Source: Pseudomonas brassicacearum subsp. neoaurantiaca
Lineage (GTDB): Bacteria > Pseudomonadota > Gammaproteobacteria > Pseudomonadales > Pseudomonadaceae
Direction: 5' to 3'
Assembly (NCBI RefSeq): GCF_013608025.1
Contig: NZ_VDLV01000014.1
Location: 1-47,357, forward strand
DNA length: 47,357 nt
In this document: in pieces, positions 7,738 to 16,773 of the stretch
Layout of the letters: every line of letters begins with the position of its first letter
Position numbering within the stretch: position 1 is the first letter of the stretch
Position numbers and translations under genes: made by a program
The notes under the pieces: generated by a model
What the model was told of the DNA's origin: nothing
Databases searched by the model: none
Seen by the model: the letters and a program-made list of their open reading frames with translations, nothing else

Positions 7738-10700
7738 TCAGGACTGACTTGAGAAAAACACTTGTTTGGCCTGATCCACTGCGATTTCGCTGCGGTATTG
7801 GTTGATCAGCTGACGTTGACTGAGGCCCCTCGCAGCGTGCGCGACGGGCTCGAGATTGATTTGCTTCGGTGTCATCAAGCGCGCCGAAAGATAGGCATGG
7901 GCAGGCACCCAGTCTGTCGAATAGTGGAAATCTGCGTACCAGAGCGTCTTACGATCCGTCAGGTCCTTGATTTCATACCTGTCGAGATAGCCGTGTAGCG
8001 GGCCTTTTTTTCGCTGCCGGCTTATTTGTTTTTTTATCGAGATCAGGTTTCGGTCTTTCAACCAGATAACGTCGGTCATGGTTGGTGGGCTTCGTTTGAT
8101 CACACTCAAGACTGTATTGAAGCTCTGCCCATACAAAGCCTCCGATGCTTTTATCAGCTCAAGGCGCAAGGATTCGGCAGCGTTTCGCTCTTCTATCGAA
8201 ATTCCGACTGTTTCGTTCGAGGTGCGCGTCAGCGCTTTGTTGATCGATATTCCTATTTTTTTCAGCCGGTTTGCATGTGCGTCCAGGATCATGCCAATGC
8301 CGGCGGGCGTTGCGTTCCGTTTCGTTATGCGTTCTTGGATCTGCGTGTTGAAGACCGCCAGTCCATCGATCAGAACCTTGCCTTTTGTAACACTGGTGGC
8401 TAATGGTGGAACGATCTCTGACGCCTGATCCAGCGGATCGCCGGCATTGATGTGCGGCACCCACTCGCCAGTTTCCTTGCGATGGAATGTCGCGATGATT
8501 TTACCGGTGAATGGGTTCTTCACATCCAGCCAATCGGTTTCCTCCATCATTTTCGACAAACGTGGTTCGCCGCTGACCAGACCCCAAAAACGTGCCCTGA
8601 TGAATTTTTTCCTTGCCGCTGGGCGCTCCTCGTAAGGGCTGGCTGCGAGTCGTCGATTACTTCGCTCATCGAGGGCCCGCGCCAGTTTATGCACTGCTCT
8701 TTTTTTCATGGCGCTGATTTGTTTGCCCAATCTGACAAGTGCAGCCGGTCGGAGGCTGTCTTTGTATTCGTTGGTGATGTATTCGACGTGGTGTTCGATC
8801 GCCCCGAATTGTTCCGTCAGGCTGCCGTATATATCAATTTGCTCATCCAGTCGGATCACGCTTCGTTCAGCCATCGCATCGCGCAGGCTTTGAAAAGAAA
8901 CGACCACGTTGTTGATCAATTGGTTAACTTCCGTCCAGCCTTCGGGCATCGTGTTCACGCTGTCCAATGTCAAACAGAGATGGCGGTACATATCCAGTTG
9001 GATAAGTCGCAGATCGTCACCGGCGTAGACCGGCATCTTCCTGCGGTGCTCTCGAATGAGTTCGTAGCCTTCGCGCCCTAGCTGTTTTAGCTTGGAAAAA
9101 CGGGTTTCCATATAGGCCAGGCGCTCGATCATGTTCTCACTGGCATCGACCATGCGATGGGCCGTATCAATATGGTGTTCCTCCACTGCCTCGACCCCTG
9201 AGGTACTCATGTCCAAGGCTTTGCGAAGGATTGGGGTTATTCGCTCCGCCAGCATGTCCATTTCCTCGAAAGTGAACGTTATTTGCGCGCCCAAATAGCT
9301 CATGCGCCGGCGTGGCGCATCCGGCCTTGCCTGGTAGACAGGCCAGTTGAGCAGGATTTCGAGTGCTTCTTCATAGCGCTCCCGTTGTGTTTTCAACGTA
9401 GCGACATAAGCGTCGCGCCTCGTCTCCTTGAGGGGACCCGATGCTTCATTGAGTGCTTTGGCCTCCATGGTCAGCAGTAGTTGATTCTCGGTTTTTTCCT
9501 CTTCGAATAGATTCAGCGCGGCAAGCTGTTGGATGCAGAATTGCCTGGCGTCTGCGATGACCTTTTGCCTGGCACCCTTTGCGCCGATGCTGCGTAAACG
9601 CAGACGTGTGTCGATTGTCCATCGACCTTGTACGTCCCTGGTCAAGGGTGGGCCCATGCGTGTGCTGACTTTTGCGTCAACGATCAGCACCTGCTCGCCT
9701 TCTATTTTCACTTTGAACCACTGGCCTGCCACGTTTGCGTACCAGTTCCCAATTGCCTCATAGAGGCCCTTGAAGGCCCCTTCGGTCTTCGCGGACCCCA
9801 GCGCTTGAGGTTTGACGATGCTGAAGGTTTCAAGGCGCTTCGCACTTTCTGCCGATTGGCCTAGCAAGGCACCACTGGAATGGATGACGTCGTAATGTTC
9901 GACGGGCAGGTCGGTATTCGTTAAAGGCTCCAGCTTTTTAATGGTGGGTTGGGGTATTTTCAATTCCTCCAGTTCAAGCACCAGATCCGGTGCTTCTGTC
10001 AGGCGACTGCTTTTGTTTTTCCTGACCTGCTCGATAGCGTGAGCGCCGATAGCCATGGCCAGGTTCATCAACAGGTCGACGAACGCTTGCCACTTGGCCT
10101 GGCTACCGGATGTTTCGTCGCCAGTGGCTAACGTCTCTATGTCATCCAGGATCTGCCAGAGCCAGACAGCGGTTCCAGCGGCAGTTCCCAAGTAGGGCAA
10201 GACGAGATTGAAAATGAGCCAGCCAGCTTGCTTGAAAGTCTCCCAGCGACCTTCGCTATTGGAAACAGATTGGCGATCGGCAAGCTCGACCAAGGCGTCG
10301 GCGTTGGCTTTGAACAGCACCTTCAGGAAATCTGCCCCCTCGGTTTTGTTACTCAAACTGACGGGCGCGCTGTCGAGCAGTGAGTTATAGGGCGTCGTCA
10401 GGAAATCCACGATTACCCAGGGAGAGGGTAATGGGCCAGGAAAAACGTACCGGCTATATTGGTTGCGCACGCTGTCGGGCAGCCAAGCCAGCACCGATTG
10501 GCGTAAGGCTGGCGTCTGTTTGATTGCATAAAGCAGGTTGTTCTCGGAGGGGTATTGGCACAGCTGGGGTTCCAGCAGAGGGCGATACAGCAAACAGGGG
10601 CCGGTGTCCGGGTCTTTGGGGCCGATCACAAACATATTGGCAACGACGTCCTGCGTTGCGCCCGTCAGTTGGTTGGACACGAATGCGAGTTTACGCAACA

Positions 10701-12348
10701 CCACGGGTTGGCCGTCGACCTTGCGATCGGTTTCCTCGGGTTCCATCAACGCGCAAATGTAGCGGTAGCCTTTTTCGTCGATGTTGCCCACTCCAACAAT
10801 CTTGTTCTCCAACGCCAGCATCGGTAACTGAATGCGCAGCTGAGACGTGTACAAGCTTTCGCGGCGGGCGGACTCGACCGGATCCGCTAGCAGTTTCTGC
10901 TTGATCAGCTCGGGATAAACGCGCCCGATATCGACCTGTGCGATGAGTTTCTCGACATACGAAACCGTCATCCAGTGAGGCAGGTTTTTTTCATCGATTG
11001 ACCGGACGGTCTTGTCGCCAATAGGCAGTGCGATCAAGTTTTGCAGGGCGAGCTCAACGAGACTGAACCGGCTGGTTTCGATTTTCCACGGCACAGCGAA
11101 TGTTCCCCAGAGGACGGGGCTGCGTATTACGATCTCGATTTTTTCCAGATCAAGTGTCGATGCGTCGGCATGTTCCGCTTGCATCTGCGCTTTCAAGGCG
11201 GTTAACGCGCAGTGCTTGATAGAGGGAATATCGTCCGCGTATGTCTTGCCTGCATGAGCGATGCTCAACGTTGCCAGACTTTTCATGTGTTGGGCGAACA
11301 TCGCTTGATCGGACATGGACGCGGCCTTTAACCAGCCAGGCGCATGACTTTGAAACCAAACCTCGCCAGGATTCTTATCGGAGGGCTGGCCGTTGGCGTC
11401 AGGTTGTTCGCCCTCGTCGGACGGGGAGTTTTCCAGGAAGTCAGTGGAGCTGATTATCTTGATCTGCATATTGATCAGCCCACAGGCTTTCTGATCGAAG
11501 ATGTTGCCGGAGGGCTCATACAGTTGCCACTGCAGGTTTCGGCGCGCCGTGTTGGTGACAAGGGTGGGAATTGCCTGCCCCAACGCGTCCCGTGAATCGA
11601 ACCGCTCATAGCCGTTACGCATTGAATAGGCAAGGATGACCTCTTTGCTGTCAATTTGGCCGATCAGTACCACTGTTGAGTTTTCGTTCAGGCGTTGCAC
11701 GACGTCGCCATCCACTTCGTCAACATCGATCAGATAGGCATGGCTGTCGGAGAGGCCTTTTTCTTTGCGGCTTTGCAGGTCGGGATAGAGAAACAGTTGC
11801 CTGGCCATACCGCACTCAGCCGCGCTCCAGCCGTCAATCTGCGTAACGTCCCAGAGTTTCTGCAGCGTTTGGGAGAGCTCCCGCCAGCGCGGACCGGCGC
11901 TGCCTGATGAGGCGTTCCAATACTTCAGTTGCTGTTCCTGGAAAGCCGGCAGCATGACGGGTATCAATTCGTTGATCAGGTTACCGATCTGGTCGATGCG
12001 CACCGGCAGATGTAATTCCGGTGCAGTGATGGGGAGTCGGGTCAGGAAGTGCTGGCCTTCGATCAGTACGACCGGTTCTACCTCCTCCATCTGCGATGCC
12101 AGCATATTGGTCAGTGACTCATAGCGCGTGGGCAGCTCCACGATTATTCCGTCCACCAGGGCCCAGCCCGGCTGGGCGACCACGGTGGCGTACGGATTCA
12201 GGTCGAGGGCTGGATACAGTTTCTTGAGGGCGTCTTGCAGGAGGAGGGTGGCAACTTCCGAGTAGGAGGGGCCAGCCAGAAGCTGGTTTTGCACCGCATC
12301 CCTGAGGTTGGCACCGGGTATGGGCTCTATGTTGTGCGCTTGCGTCAT
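7738..12348 (-). CDS. Large toxin-like protein (dermonecrotic toxin/DUF6543 type)
   Basis: Single gene for a 1536-residue protein resembling the very large Pseudomonas proteins annotated as dermonecrotic toxin domain-containing (DUF6543). No signal peptide is seen. Near residues 705-775 are two hydrophobic stretches (IFNLVLPYLGTAAGTAVWLW and a later LLMNLAMAIGAHAI), candidates for membrane insertion or translocation helices. The C-terminal part carries WYADFHYSTDW and AYLSARLMTPKQ, a segment I associate with this family. No catalytic motif could be assigned. The ATG at 12348 has AGGAAG upstream; the longer frame from 12408 runs through a terminator hairpin and is rejected. It stands alone between hairpins, with no visible immunity or secretion gene. 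The family call rests on memory of similar proteins; the toxin role is inference. Confidence 0.75.
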   Translation of the reverse strand: MTQAHNIEPIPGANLRDAVQNQLLAGPSYSEVATLLLQDALKKLYPALDLNPYATVVAQPGWALVDGIIVELPTRYESLTNMLASQMEEVEPVVLIEGQHFLTRLPITAPELHLPVRIDQIGNLINELIPVMLPAFQEQQLKYWNASSGSAGPRWRELSQTLQKLWDVTQIDGWSAAECGMARQLFLYPDLQSRKEKGLSDSHAYLIDVDEVDGDVVQRLNENSTVVLIGQIDSKEVILAYSMRNGYERFDSRDALGQAIPTLVTNTARRNLQWQLYEPSGNIFDQKACGLINMQIKIISSTDFLENSPSDEGEQPDANGQPSDKNPGEVWFQSHAPGWLKAASMSDQAMFAQHMKSLATLSIAHAGKTYADDIPSIKHCALTALKAQMQAEHADASTLDLEKIEIVIRSPVLWGTFAVPWKIETSRFSLVELALQNLIALPIGDKTVRSIDEKNLPHWMTVSYVEKLIAQVDIGRVYPELIKQKLLADPVESARRESLYTSQLRIQLPMLALENKIVGVGNIDEKGYRYICALMEPEETDRKVDGQPVVLRKLAFVSNQLTGATQDVVANMFVIGPKDPDTGPCLLYRPLLEPQLCQYPSENNLLYAIKQTPALRQSVLAWLPDSVRNQYSRYVFPGPLPSPWVIVDFLTTPYNSLLDSAPVSLSNKTEGADFLKVLFKANADALVELADRQSVSNSEGRWETFKQAGWLIFNLVLPYLGTAAGTAVWLWQILDDIETLATGDETSGSQAKWQAFVDLLMNLAMAIGAHAIEQVRKNKSSRLTEAPDLVLELEELKIPQPTIKKLEPLTNTDLPVEHYDVIHSSGALLGQSAESAKRLETFSIVKPQALGSAKTEGAFKGLYEAIGNWYANVAGQWFKVKIEGEQVLIVDAKVSTRMGPPLTRDVQGRWTIDTRLRLRSIGAKGARQKVIADARQFCIQQLAALNLFEEEKTENQLLLTMEAKALNEASGPLKETRRDAYVATLKTQRERYEEALEILLNWPVYQARPDAPRRRMSYLGAQITFTFEEMDMLAERITPILRKALDMSTSGVEAVEEHHIDTAHRMVDASENMIERLAYMETRFSKLKQLGREGYELIREHRRKMPVYAGDDLRLIQLDMYRHLCLTLDSVNTMPEGWTEVNQLINNVVVSFQSLRDAMAERSVIRLDEQIDIYGSLTEQFGAIEHHVEYITNEYKDSLRPAALVRLGKQISAMKKRAVHKLARALDERSNRRLAASPYEERPAARKKFIRARFWGLVSGEPRLSKMMEETDWLDVKNPFTGKIIATFHRKETGEWVPHINAGDPLDQASEIVPPLATSVTKGKVLIDGLAVFNTQIQERITKRNATPAGIGMILDAHANRLKKIGISINKALTRTSNETVGISIEERNAAESLRLELIKASEALYGQSFNTVLSVIKRSPPTMTDVIWLKDRNLISIKKQISRQRKKGPLHGYLDRYEIKDLTDRKTLWYADFHYSTDWVPAHAYLSARLMTPKQINLEPVAHAARGLSQRQLINQYRSEIAVDQAKQVFFSSQS

Positions 12349-12375
12349 GTTGAGCTTCCTGTCTCTGGAGAATGG

Positions 12376-12404
12376 AAAACCCCAAGCGGAGTGCTTGGGG
12401 TTTT
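12376..12404 (-). terminator. Intrinsic terminator after the polyamine-binding protein gene
   Basis: Arms at 12376-12387 and 12393-12404 form a 12-bp stem with a 5-base loop. Both arms end in A/T runs, so it could work in either direction. It lies between the polyamine-binding protein gene and the toxin-like gene and probably isolates them. Confidence 0.75.
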
Positions 12405-12495
12405 TCATGCTAGGGAGATCAAAGACAGGAAAGGTGGTAACTATATATAGCTGGCCAAGAAACTGGCTAAACCCGTAAACGCTAACGGCTGACTT

Positions 12496-13595
12496 TTACT
12501 GACCCGATTTGATCCGGGTCCAGGCGCGTGTGCGTGCGCGTTCAGCGTCCCTCGGCAAGGGCTGCAAGGTATAAAGCGTAGCCATGGCAGCCTCGGTCGG
12601 GTACAGGTTGGGGTTGCCGCGGATCGCCGGATCGACCATTTCGGTGGCGTCCTTGTTCGGGTTTGGATAGCCGACGAAATCACTGACTGGCGCGATCACC
12701 TGCGGTTGGAGCAAGTAGTTGATGAATGCGTAGGCGTCGTCCGGGTTCTTCGCTCCCTTGGGAATCGCGAGCATGTCGAACCAGATCGGCGCGCCTTCCT
12801 TGGGCAGGCGCATGTCCACGGTCACGCCATTCTTGGCTTCCTTGGCGCGGTTGGCTGCTTGGGAAAAACTGCCGGAATAACCGACGGCCACGCAGATGTC
12901 ACCGTTGGCGATGTCGGCCATGTATTTGGACGAGTGGAAGTACGTAATGTAAGGCCGGATTTTCAGCAGCAGCGCTTCAGCCTTGGCGTAGTCCGCCGGC
13001 TTTTTGCTGTTGGGGTCCAGGCCCAGGTGCTGCAAGGCCAGGGGCAGGATTTCCGAAGGCGAATCAAGCAATGCCACGCCGCACTGCTTGAGCTTGCTGA
13101 TGTTTTCTTCCTTGAAGATCAGGTCCCAACTGTCCACCGGCGCCTTGTCGCCCAGGGCAGCCTTGACCTTGTCCGGGTTGAAGCCGATCAGGATGGTGCC
13201 GTACATATAGGGCACGGCGAATTTGTTGCCGGGGTCGTTGGCTTCGAGCAGCTTCATCAGCTTGGGATCGAGGTGGTTCCAGTTCGGCAGCTTGCTGCGA
13301 TCCAAGGGCTGGAACACCCCGGCTTCGATCTGCTTGGCCAGGAACACATTGGACGGCACCACCACGTCGTAGCCGGCGTTGCCCGTCAACAGCTTGGCCT
13401 CCAGCGCCTCGTTGGTGTCGAAGATGTCGTAGATCAACTTGACCTGGCTGTTCTGCGCCTTGAAATCTCCAACGCCTTGGGCGTGATGTAGTCGAACCAG
13501 TTGTAGACGCGCAACGTGCGCTCCTCGGCCTGGGCGGCGCCACACAGCAGCGCGGCGCACAGGGCCGGGGCCATCAAACGCTTGAGTCTGTTCAT
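12496..13595 (-). pseudogene. Polyamine ABC transporter substrate-binding protein (PotF/SpuD type), frameshifted
   Basis: The sequence encodes a periplasmic spermidine/putrescine-binding protein in two frames. From an ATG at 13595 (AGGAACAACAGC upstream) the frame gives a signal peptide ([17 protein letters not shown], cleavage after AQA) and the mature start [18 protein letters not shown]. It then shifts near 13465-13472, after which [26 protein letters not shown] and the rest continue in another frame to the stop at 12496. The span is 1100 bases, one short of the 1101 needed for 366 codons, matching one lost base in the GGAGATTTC region (GAA-GAT or GAG-GAT expected). Apart from this the gene looks well preserved. 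It lies 11 bp after the acetylpolyamine amidohydrolase gene. A sequencing error or very recent mutation is possible. Confidence 0.85.
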
Positions 13596-13606
13596 GCTGT
13601 TGTTCC

Positions 13607-14638
13607 TCATTGGGCGCTTTGGAAACCTTCAAGGACGTTCACGGCGTTGATGCCGATTTCTGCCACCGCGTAGCCGCCTTCCATCACAAACAAGGTCGGC
13701 TTGCCGAGGGCGGCGATACGCTTGCCCATCGCCAGGTAGTCCGGGCTGTCGAGCTTGAATTGCGAGATCGGATCGTCCTTGAACGTGTCCACGCCCAGGG
13801 ACACGACGATGACGTCGGCGTCGTAGCGTTGGACTTCGCCGCAGGCTTGCTCCAGGGCGCTGCTCCAGACGTCCCAACCTGAGCCGGCGGGCAAAGGGTA
13901 GTTGAAGTTGAAACCCGCGCCTTCACCTTCGCCGCGCTCATCTTCGTAGCCCAGGAAGAACGGAAACTCTGCCTCCGGGTGGCCGTGGATCGAGGCGAAC
14001 AGCACGTCGCTGCGCTCGTAGAAAATCGATTGGGTGCCGTTGCCGTGGTGGTAATCCACATCGAGGATCGCGACCTTTTCATGGCCCTGGTCGAGAAAGG
14101 CCTGGGCGGCGATCGCGGCGTTGTTGAGGTAGCAATAACCGCCCATCAAGTCGCTAGCGGCGTGATGCCCCGGCGGACGGCACAACGCAAACGCACTGCG
14201 GGCGCCGCGCCGGATGTCGGCCTGGGCGGTGAGGGCGACCTGGGCTGCGCTGTACGCCGCTTGCCAGGTGCCGGCGGTAATCGGCGCACCGCCGTCGAAG
14301 CTGTAATAGCCGAGTTGGCCATGCAGACTGGTCGGAATCACCGCGCGCAACGTGCGTGCCGGCCAGGTATAGGGCAGCAGGTCGCCGTCGCGGTTGAACT
14401 CAGTCCAGCGCGCCCAGGCGCCTTTGAAAAATTCCAGGTACGCCGGGCTGTGGATACGCTGGATCGGCGCCAGGCCAAAATCCTGCGGTGCCTCCACCGG
14501 CCCCAGCGCCCGCGCCTTGACCCGCTCCAGCACGTGATCGGCCCGGGACGGCATCTCGAAACAGGGCATCAACTGCCCGTCCATCAATTCGCAGCGTCCG
14601 TGGTGCAGGTGGTGATCGTCTGAGTAGATCGTCAGCAT
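13607..14638 (-). CDS. aphA: Acetylpolyamine amidohydrolase (histone deacetylase family)
   Basis: Zinc hydrolase of the histone-deacetylase superfamily, 343 residues, removing acetyl groups from acetylputrescine and related polyamines so they can be catabolised. Catalytic signatures are visible: [11 protein letters not shown] (the His pair), [12 protein letters not shown] (zinc Asp and His), [11 protein letters not shown] (second zinc Asp) and EGGYAV (transition-state Tyr). The ATG at 14638 has GGAGAACAAGA upstream; the longer frame to 14818 is rejected because the family starts at [14 protein letters not shown]. It is followed after 11 bp by a polyamine-binding protein gene, the same pairing I recall in P. 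aeruginosa (PA1409-PA1410), supporting a polyamine role. Confidence 0.92.
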   Translation of the reverse strand: MLTIYSDDHHLHHGRCELMDGQLMPCFEMPSRADHVLERVKARALGPVEAPQDFGLAPIQRIHSPAYLEFFKGAWARWTEFNRDGDLLPYTWPARTLRAVIPTSLHGQLGYYSFDGGAPITAGTWQAAYSAAQVALTAQADIRRGARSAFALCRPPGHHAASDLMGGYCYLNNAAIAAQAFLDQGHEKVAILDVDYHHGNGTQSIFYERSDVLFASIHGHPEAEFPFFLGYEDERGEGEGAGFNFNYPLPAGSGWDVWSSALEQACGEVQRYDADVIVVSLGVDTFKDDPISQFKLDSPDYLAMGKRIAALGKPTLFVMEGGYAVAEIGINAVNVLEGFQSAQ

Positions 14639-14945
14639 TCTTGTTCTCCGCAGGGCTGATTCGCTGGACACAGTCTTGCGGCACGCGGGGTTTTGGAGAA
14701 CGGCAGGAAAGGCCAAAAGGGGATCGAAATGGCCAAAAGCTCTGACCGTAAATCGCCCCTTGTTGGCGCGGGTATGCGCTGGTTCGGGGCGTTGTGGACC
14801 AGGGCTATCTGAGGGCATAAACGACGGGGTAGCGAAGAAGTGCTGAAGCGAGCCTTCCAGCTTGAAAGCCAGCTTCGTTTTTTTGTTGTCAGCCGCTAAA
14901 TAAAAAAGCGGCCGATGGGCCGCCTAATGCTTACTTTTTGTGGTT
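14639..14945. other. Intergenic region between aphA and the accessory gene pair
   Basis: It contains the presumed aphA promoter and, at the far end, the terminator of the small accessory gene at 14946. No convincing gene was found; open frames here lack ribosome binding sites and Pseudomonas-like codon use. Confidence 0.4.
14902..14923 (-). terminator. Intrinsic terminator of the accessory gene pair
   Basis: Read on the minus strand, GCGGCC (arm 14918-14923), loop CATC, GGCCGC (arm 14908-14913) is followed directly by six T. It lies 22 bases past the end of the 70-residue gene and should end that transcript. Confidence 0.8.
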
Positions 14946-15158
14946 TTACGCGCTGGCAGATAGCTTGACCAAGCGCGAGCCTGCGAGTGCACCATCTGGC
15001 TCATCAGAGGACCCACGACGGATGCGGTCGAGTATCCGCAAATCCATTGAGCTTGTGACACGAGCTTTGCGCAAGCCGCGTACGTACAAGCAGTCAAAGT
15101 TATCCTGCCCTTTATGTTTGCCGGCCTTTCCGCGTTGGGTTGCTTTCAATTTGCTCAT
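14946..15158 (-). CDS. Small basic protein of unknown function
   Basis: Seventy residues, Lys/Arg rich in the first half (MSKLKATQRGKAGKHKGQ) with a central LYVRGLRKARVTSSMDLRILDRI. No family recognised. GAGGTGATC precedes the ATG at a suitable distance, it lies 27 bp after the 184-residue gene on the same strand, and an intrinsic terminator follows, so it looks like the second gene of a two-gene transcript. Composition and codon use look more AT-rich than the flanking core genes, consistent with acquisition by transfer. A regulatory, antitoxin-like or accessory role to its partner is possible, but nothing in the sequence proves any of these. Confidence 0.6.
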   Translation of the reverse strand: MSKLKATQRGKAGKHKGQDNFDCLYVRGLRKARVTSSMDLRILDRIRRGSSDEPDGALAGSRLVKLSASA

Positions 15159-15185
15159 TTTTCGATCACCTCTGAAATAATGCTA

Positions 15186-15740
15186 TTACTCATCAAGAGT
15201 CAGCACAAGGGCACCGTTTACCATCTGAAATTCATTTTCGACGTATATGGGGACTGCACCGGGTAACGGGCTATCTATTTCAATGAGTTCCGCACCGATG
15301 ATCTTGCAGTACTGAGTAACGGCAAGTACGCAAAGCTGGATTACTCTTCTCTTCAGCGGGTGTGAACCACTCTTCTGCTTGGGATGGCCTTCCAGTAGTT
15401 TGATCCGTACAACGGTGCGTTTGCCGCTGGGTGTGGCGAAGCATAGACCGCACAGTAAATTCCCGTACCACAGCGCAAGGTCAAGATGTCGGGCATCGCT
15501 TTTGATGACTTCTGGAGAGTCATGCCAGGGGAAACCCTGGTCTGACTCCCAGAGATTAAATTGTTCGAGCGCATCAGCATCGATGTTGCCGAAGCGCACC
15601 AGTGAAAAATCAACATCAGACGCTCGTTCTGGATCTGCTGGTGCTTGTGCTAGCAACGTCAATAGCTCGTTGGAAGCTGTGCGGGCCGCACAGGCATAAG
15701 CCCGCCATTCCTCATATTTGCGCCGTATAACTTTCCTCAC
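15186..15740 (-). CDS. Unrecognised protein, possible GNAT-like fold
   Basis: A 184-residue protein starting at GTG 15740 (AAGGATTTAGAA upstream). The first 45 residues are helical and charged (VIRRKYEEWRAYACAARTAS). The C-terminal half, from LDLALWYGNLLCGLCFATPSG through VVRIKLLEGHP, a long helix and IEIDSPLPGAVPIYVENEF, has the strand-helix-strand order and the Y-x-x-N-x-F ending of GNAT acyltransferases, but the usual acetyl-CoA loop (R/Q-x-x-G-x-G/A) is not visible. It may be a divergent or inactive member. It precedes the small basic protein gene and lies just downstream (on the minus strand) of a partial leader-like repeat. Function unknown. Confidence 0.65.
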   Translation of the reverse strand: MRKVIRRKYEEWRAYACAARTASNELLTLLAQAPADPERASDVDFSLVRFGNIDADALEQFNLWESDQGFPWHDSPEVIKSDARHLDLALWYGNLLCGLCFATPSGKRTVVRIKLLEGHPKQKSGSHPLKRRVIQLCVLAVTQYCKIIGAELIEIDSPLPGAVPIYVENEFQMVNGALVLTLDE

Positions 15741-15824
15741 TTCTAAATCCTTGATATCAACTTTTTTCGCACCCCCTCTAGAAGAATGTGATGCTCAAAG
15801 TGTTTCAGCAATTACTTACGGGAT

Positions 15825-15943
15825 TGGCCGCCAAGCCGTTCGCTGATGTCAGCGACGAGAAGACGATAGGGGTTGAGAGTACGGCCCACAAGTCGGCGGG
15901 TTCCGGTGTAGTTGTAGGCAAAGGCGCAAGGATGCGTGGCTTG
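15825..15943 (-). repeat. Leader-like repeat, copy A
   Basis: This stretch aligns over its whole length with 16617-16734 in the same orientation. The last 36 bases (15908-15943) are identical to 16699-16734; the rest is similar with scattered differences and small indels. It lies upstream of the 184-residue gene on the minus strand, just as copy B lies upstream of the DUF6124 gene. Nothing else gene-like was found between 15741 and 16045. Confidence 0.7.
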
Positions 15944-16045
15944 CTGGAAGGATGGTGGACAGGCGCCGGGCAAACTCCTGAAGGTGCCTGGCAGCCTATG
16001 GCGAGGAAGCGAGCTTCCAAGCCATAGCGGATTGCGGTGTAGCGG

Positions 16046-16417
16046 CTATCGAGGATCGACGTTATCCAACACTCGGTTCGCCAGCAGCGAGCTCAGCTCG
16101 ATCAGTTGCTGGATACCGAGGAGGACGTGGCGGTTGGAGCCTTCCATATCGAAGGCCAGTTCGCTGACCATCGCGTCGGCCGAGGCCAGGGTTTCGCTGA
16201 GGTTGGCCAGCAGGCATTCGTTGTCGAGGTCTTTTACGACGGTAAATAGCTGGCCGGGCTTGGTGGTTTCTTTGGGTTTTGTCGGTTTTGCTGGTTTGGG
16301 CTTTAGATAAAAGTCCAATGCGCGCGTGGCGGCATCTTCGAGTTGCTTTGCGTTGAGGCCGTCCAGATAAGGAGAGTTGGGATCTGCTTTTGGAGGGTTT
16401 GGTGTGATCTTGAACAC
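16046..16417 (-). CDS. DUF6124 family protein
   Basis: Protein of 123 residues with the start MFKITPNPPKADPNSPY, typical of the Pseudomonas family DUF6124, whose function is unknown. After a Lys/Pro/Thr-rich linker (about residues 30-55, KPKPAKPTKPKETTKP) a helical part follows (NECLLANLSETLASADAMVSELAF and LLGIQQLIELSSLLANRVL). The start is a GTG at 16417 with AAGGAG at good spacing; the much longer frame reading from 16720 crosses a structured, probably untranslated leader and is rejected. No membrane segment or signal peptide. These proteins, in my recollection, occur in several copies per genome. Confidence 0.85.
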   Translation of the reverse strand: MFKITPNPPKADPNSPYLDGLNAKQLEDAATRALDFYLKPKPAKPTKPKETTKPGQLFTVVKDLDNECLLANLSETLASADAMVSELAFDMEGSNRHVLLGIQQLIELSSLLANRVLDNVDPR

Positions 16418-16442
16418 AGTGGAGCTCCTTTCGTATGAGGAA

Positions 16443-16478
16443 CCGTCACCGGCTGCCGCCAAGCAGTTGGGGTGACGG
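16443..16478 (-). promoter_or_regulatory. Nested hairpin in the leader of the DUF6124 gene
   Basis: An 8-bp outer stem (16443-16450 with 16471-16478) encloses a 4-bp inner stem (16453-16456 with 16463-16466). It ends about 25 bases before the GTG start and just before the ribosome binding site, a position where folding could affect translation. No known riboswitch class was recognised. Confidence 0.5.
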
Positions 16479-16616
16479 ATTACACAAGGTTGGCGGCCCG
16501 AAACGAAAGGAACCCGGTATCCCCCGAGGGGATCCTTGCGCAACCCGTCATAACGAATGCCAATGCCAGAAGCATCGCAATAACGCTGAGGGGTATTGTT
16601 GCGCCTTTCGAAACCA

Positions 16617-16734
16617 GGCCGCCAAGCCTGTTCGCTGGTGTCAGCGACAGGGAACGATAGAGCCCAGGTGCAAGGCGCACAAGCCGGCGGATTCTGGCGT
16701 AGTTGTAGGCAAAGGCGCAAGGATGCGTGGCTTG
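16617..16734 (-). repeat. Leader-like repeat, copy B (upstream of DUF6124)
   Basis: Partner of 15825-15943. On the minus strand it begins about 320 bases upstream of the DUF6124 start. An open frame (16480-16740, minus) runs through it and ends with a lipoprotein-like MTGCARIPSG, but it lacks a ribosome binding site. An untranslated structured leader seems more likely, without excluding a small protein. Confidence 0.65.
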
Positions 16735-16773
16735 GAGCAAGGGCTGAACAATCCGTCAGACGCGCCTTACAAC

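Noticed and set aside
16480..16740. Minus-strand frame of 86 residues ending with a lipoprotein-like MTGCARIPSG
   Set aside because: No ribosome binding site, Cys motif is far from the N terminus, and it overlaps the repeat and structured leader of the DUF6124 gene. It was not listed as a gene, but a small peptide there cannot be fully excluded.
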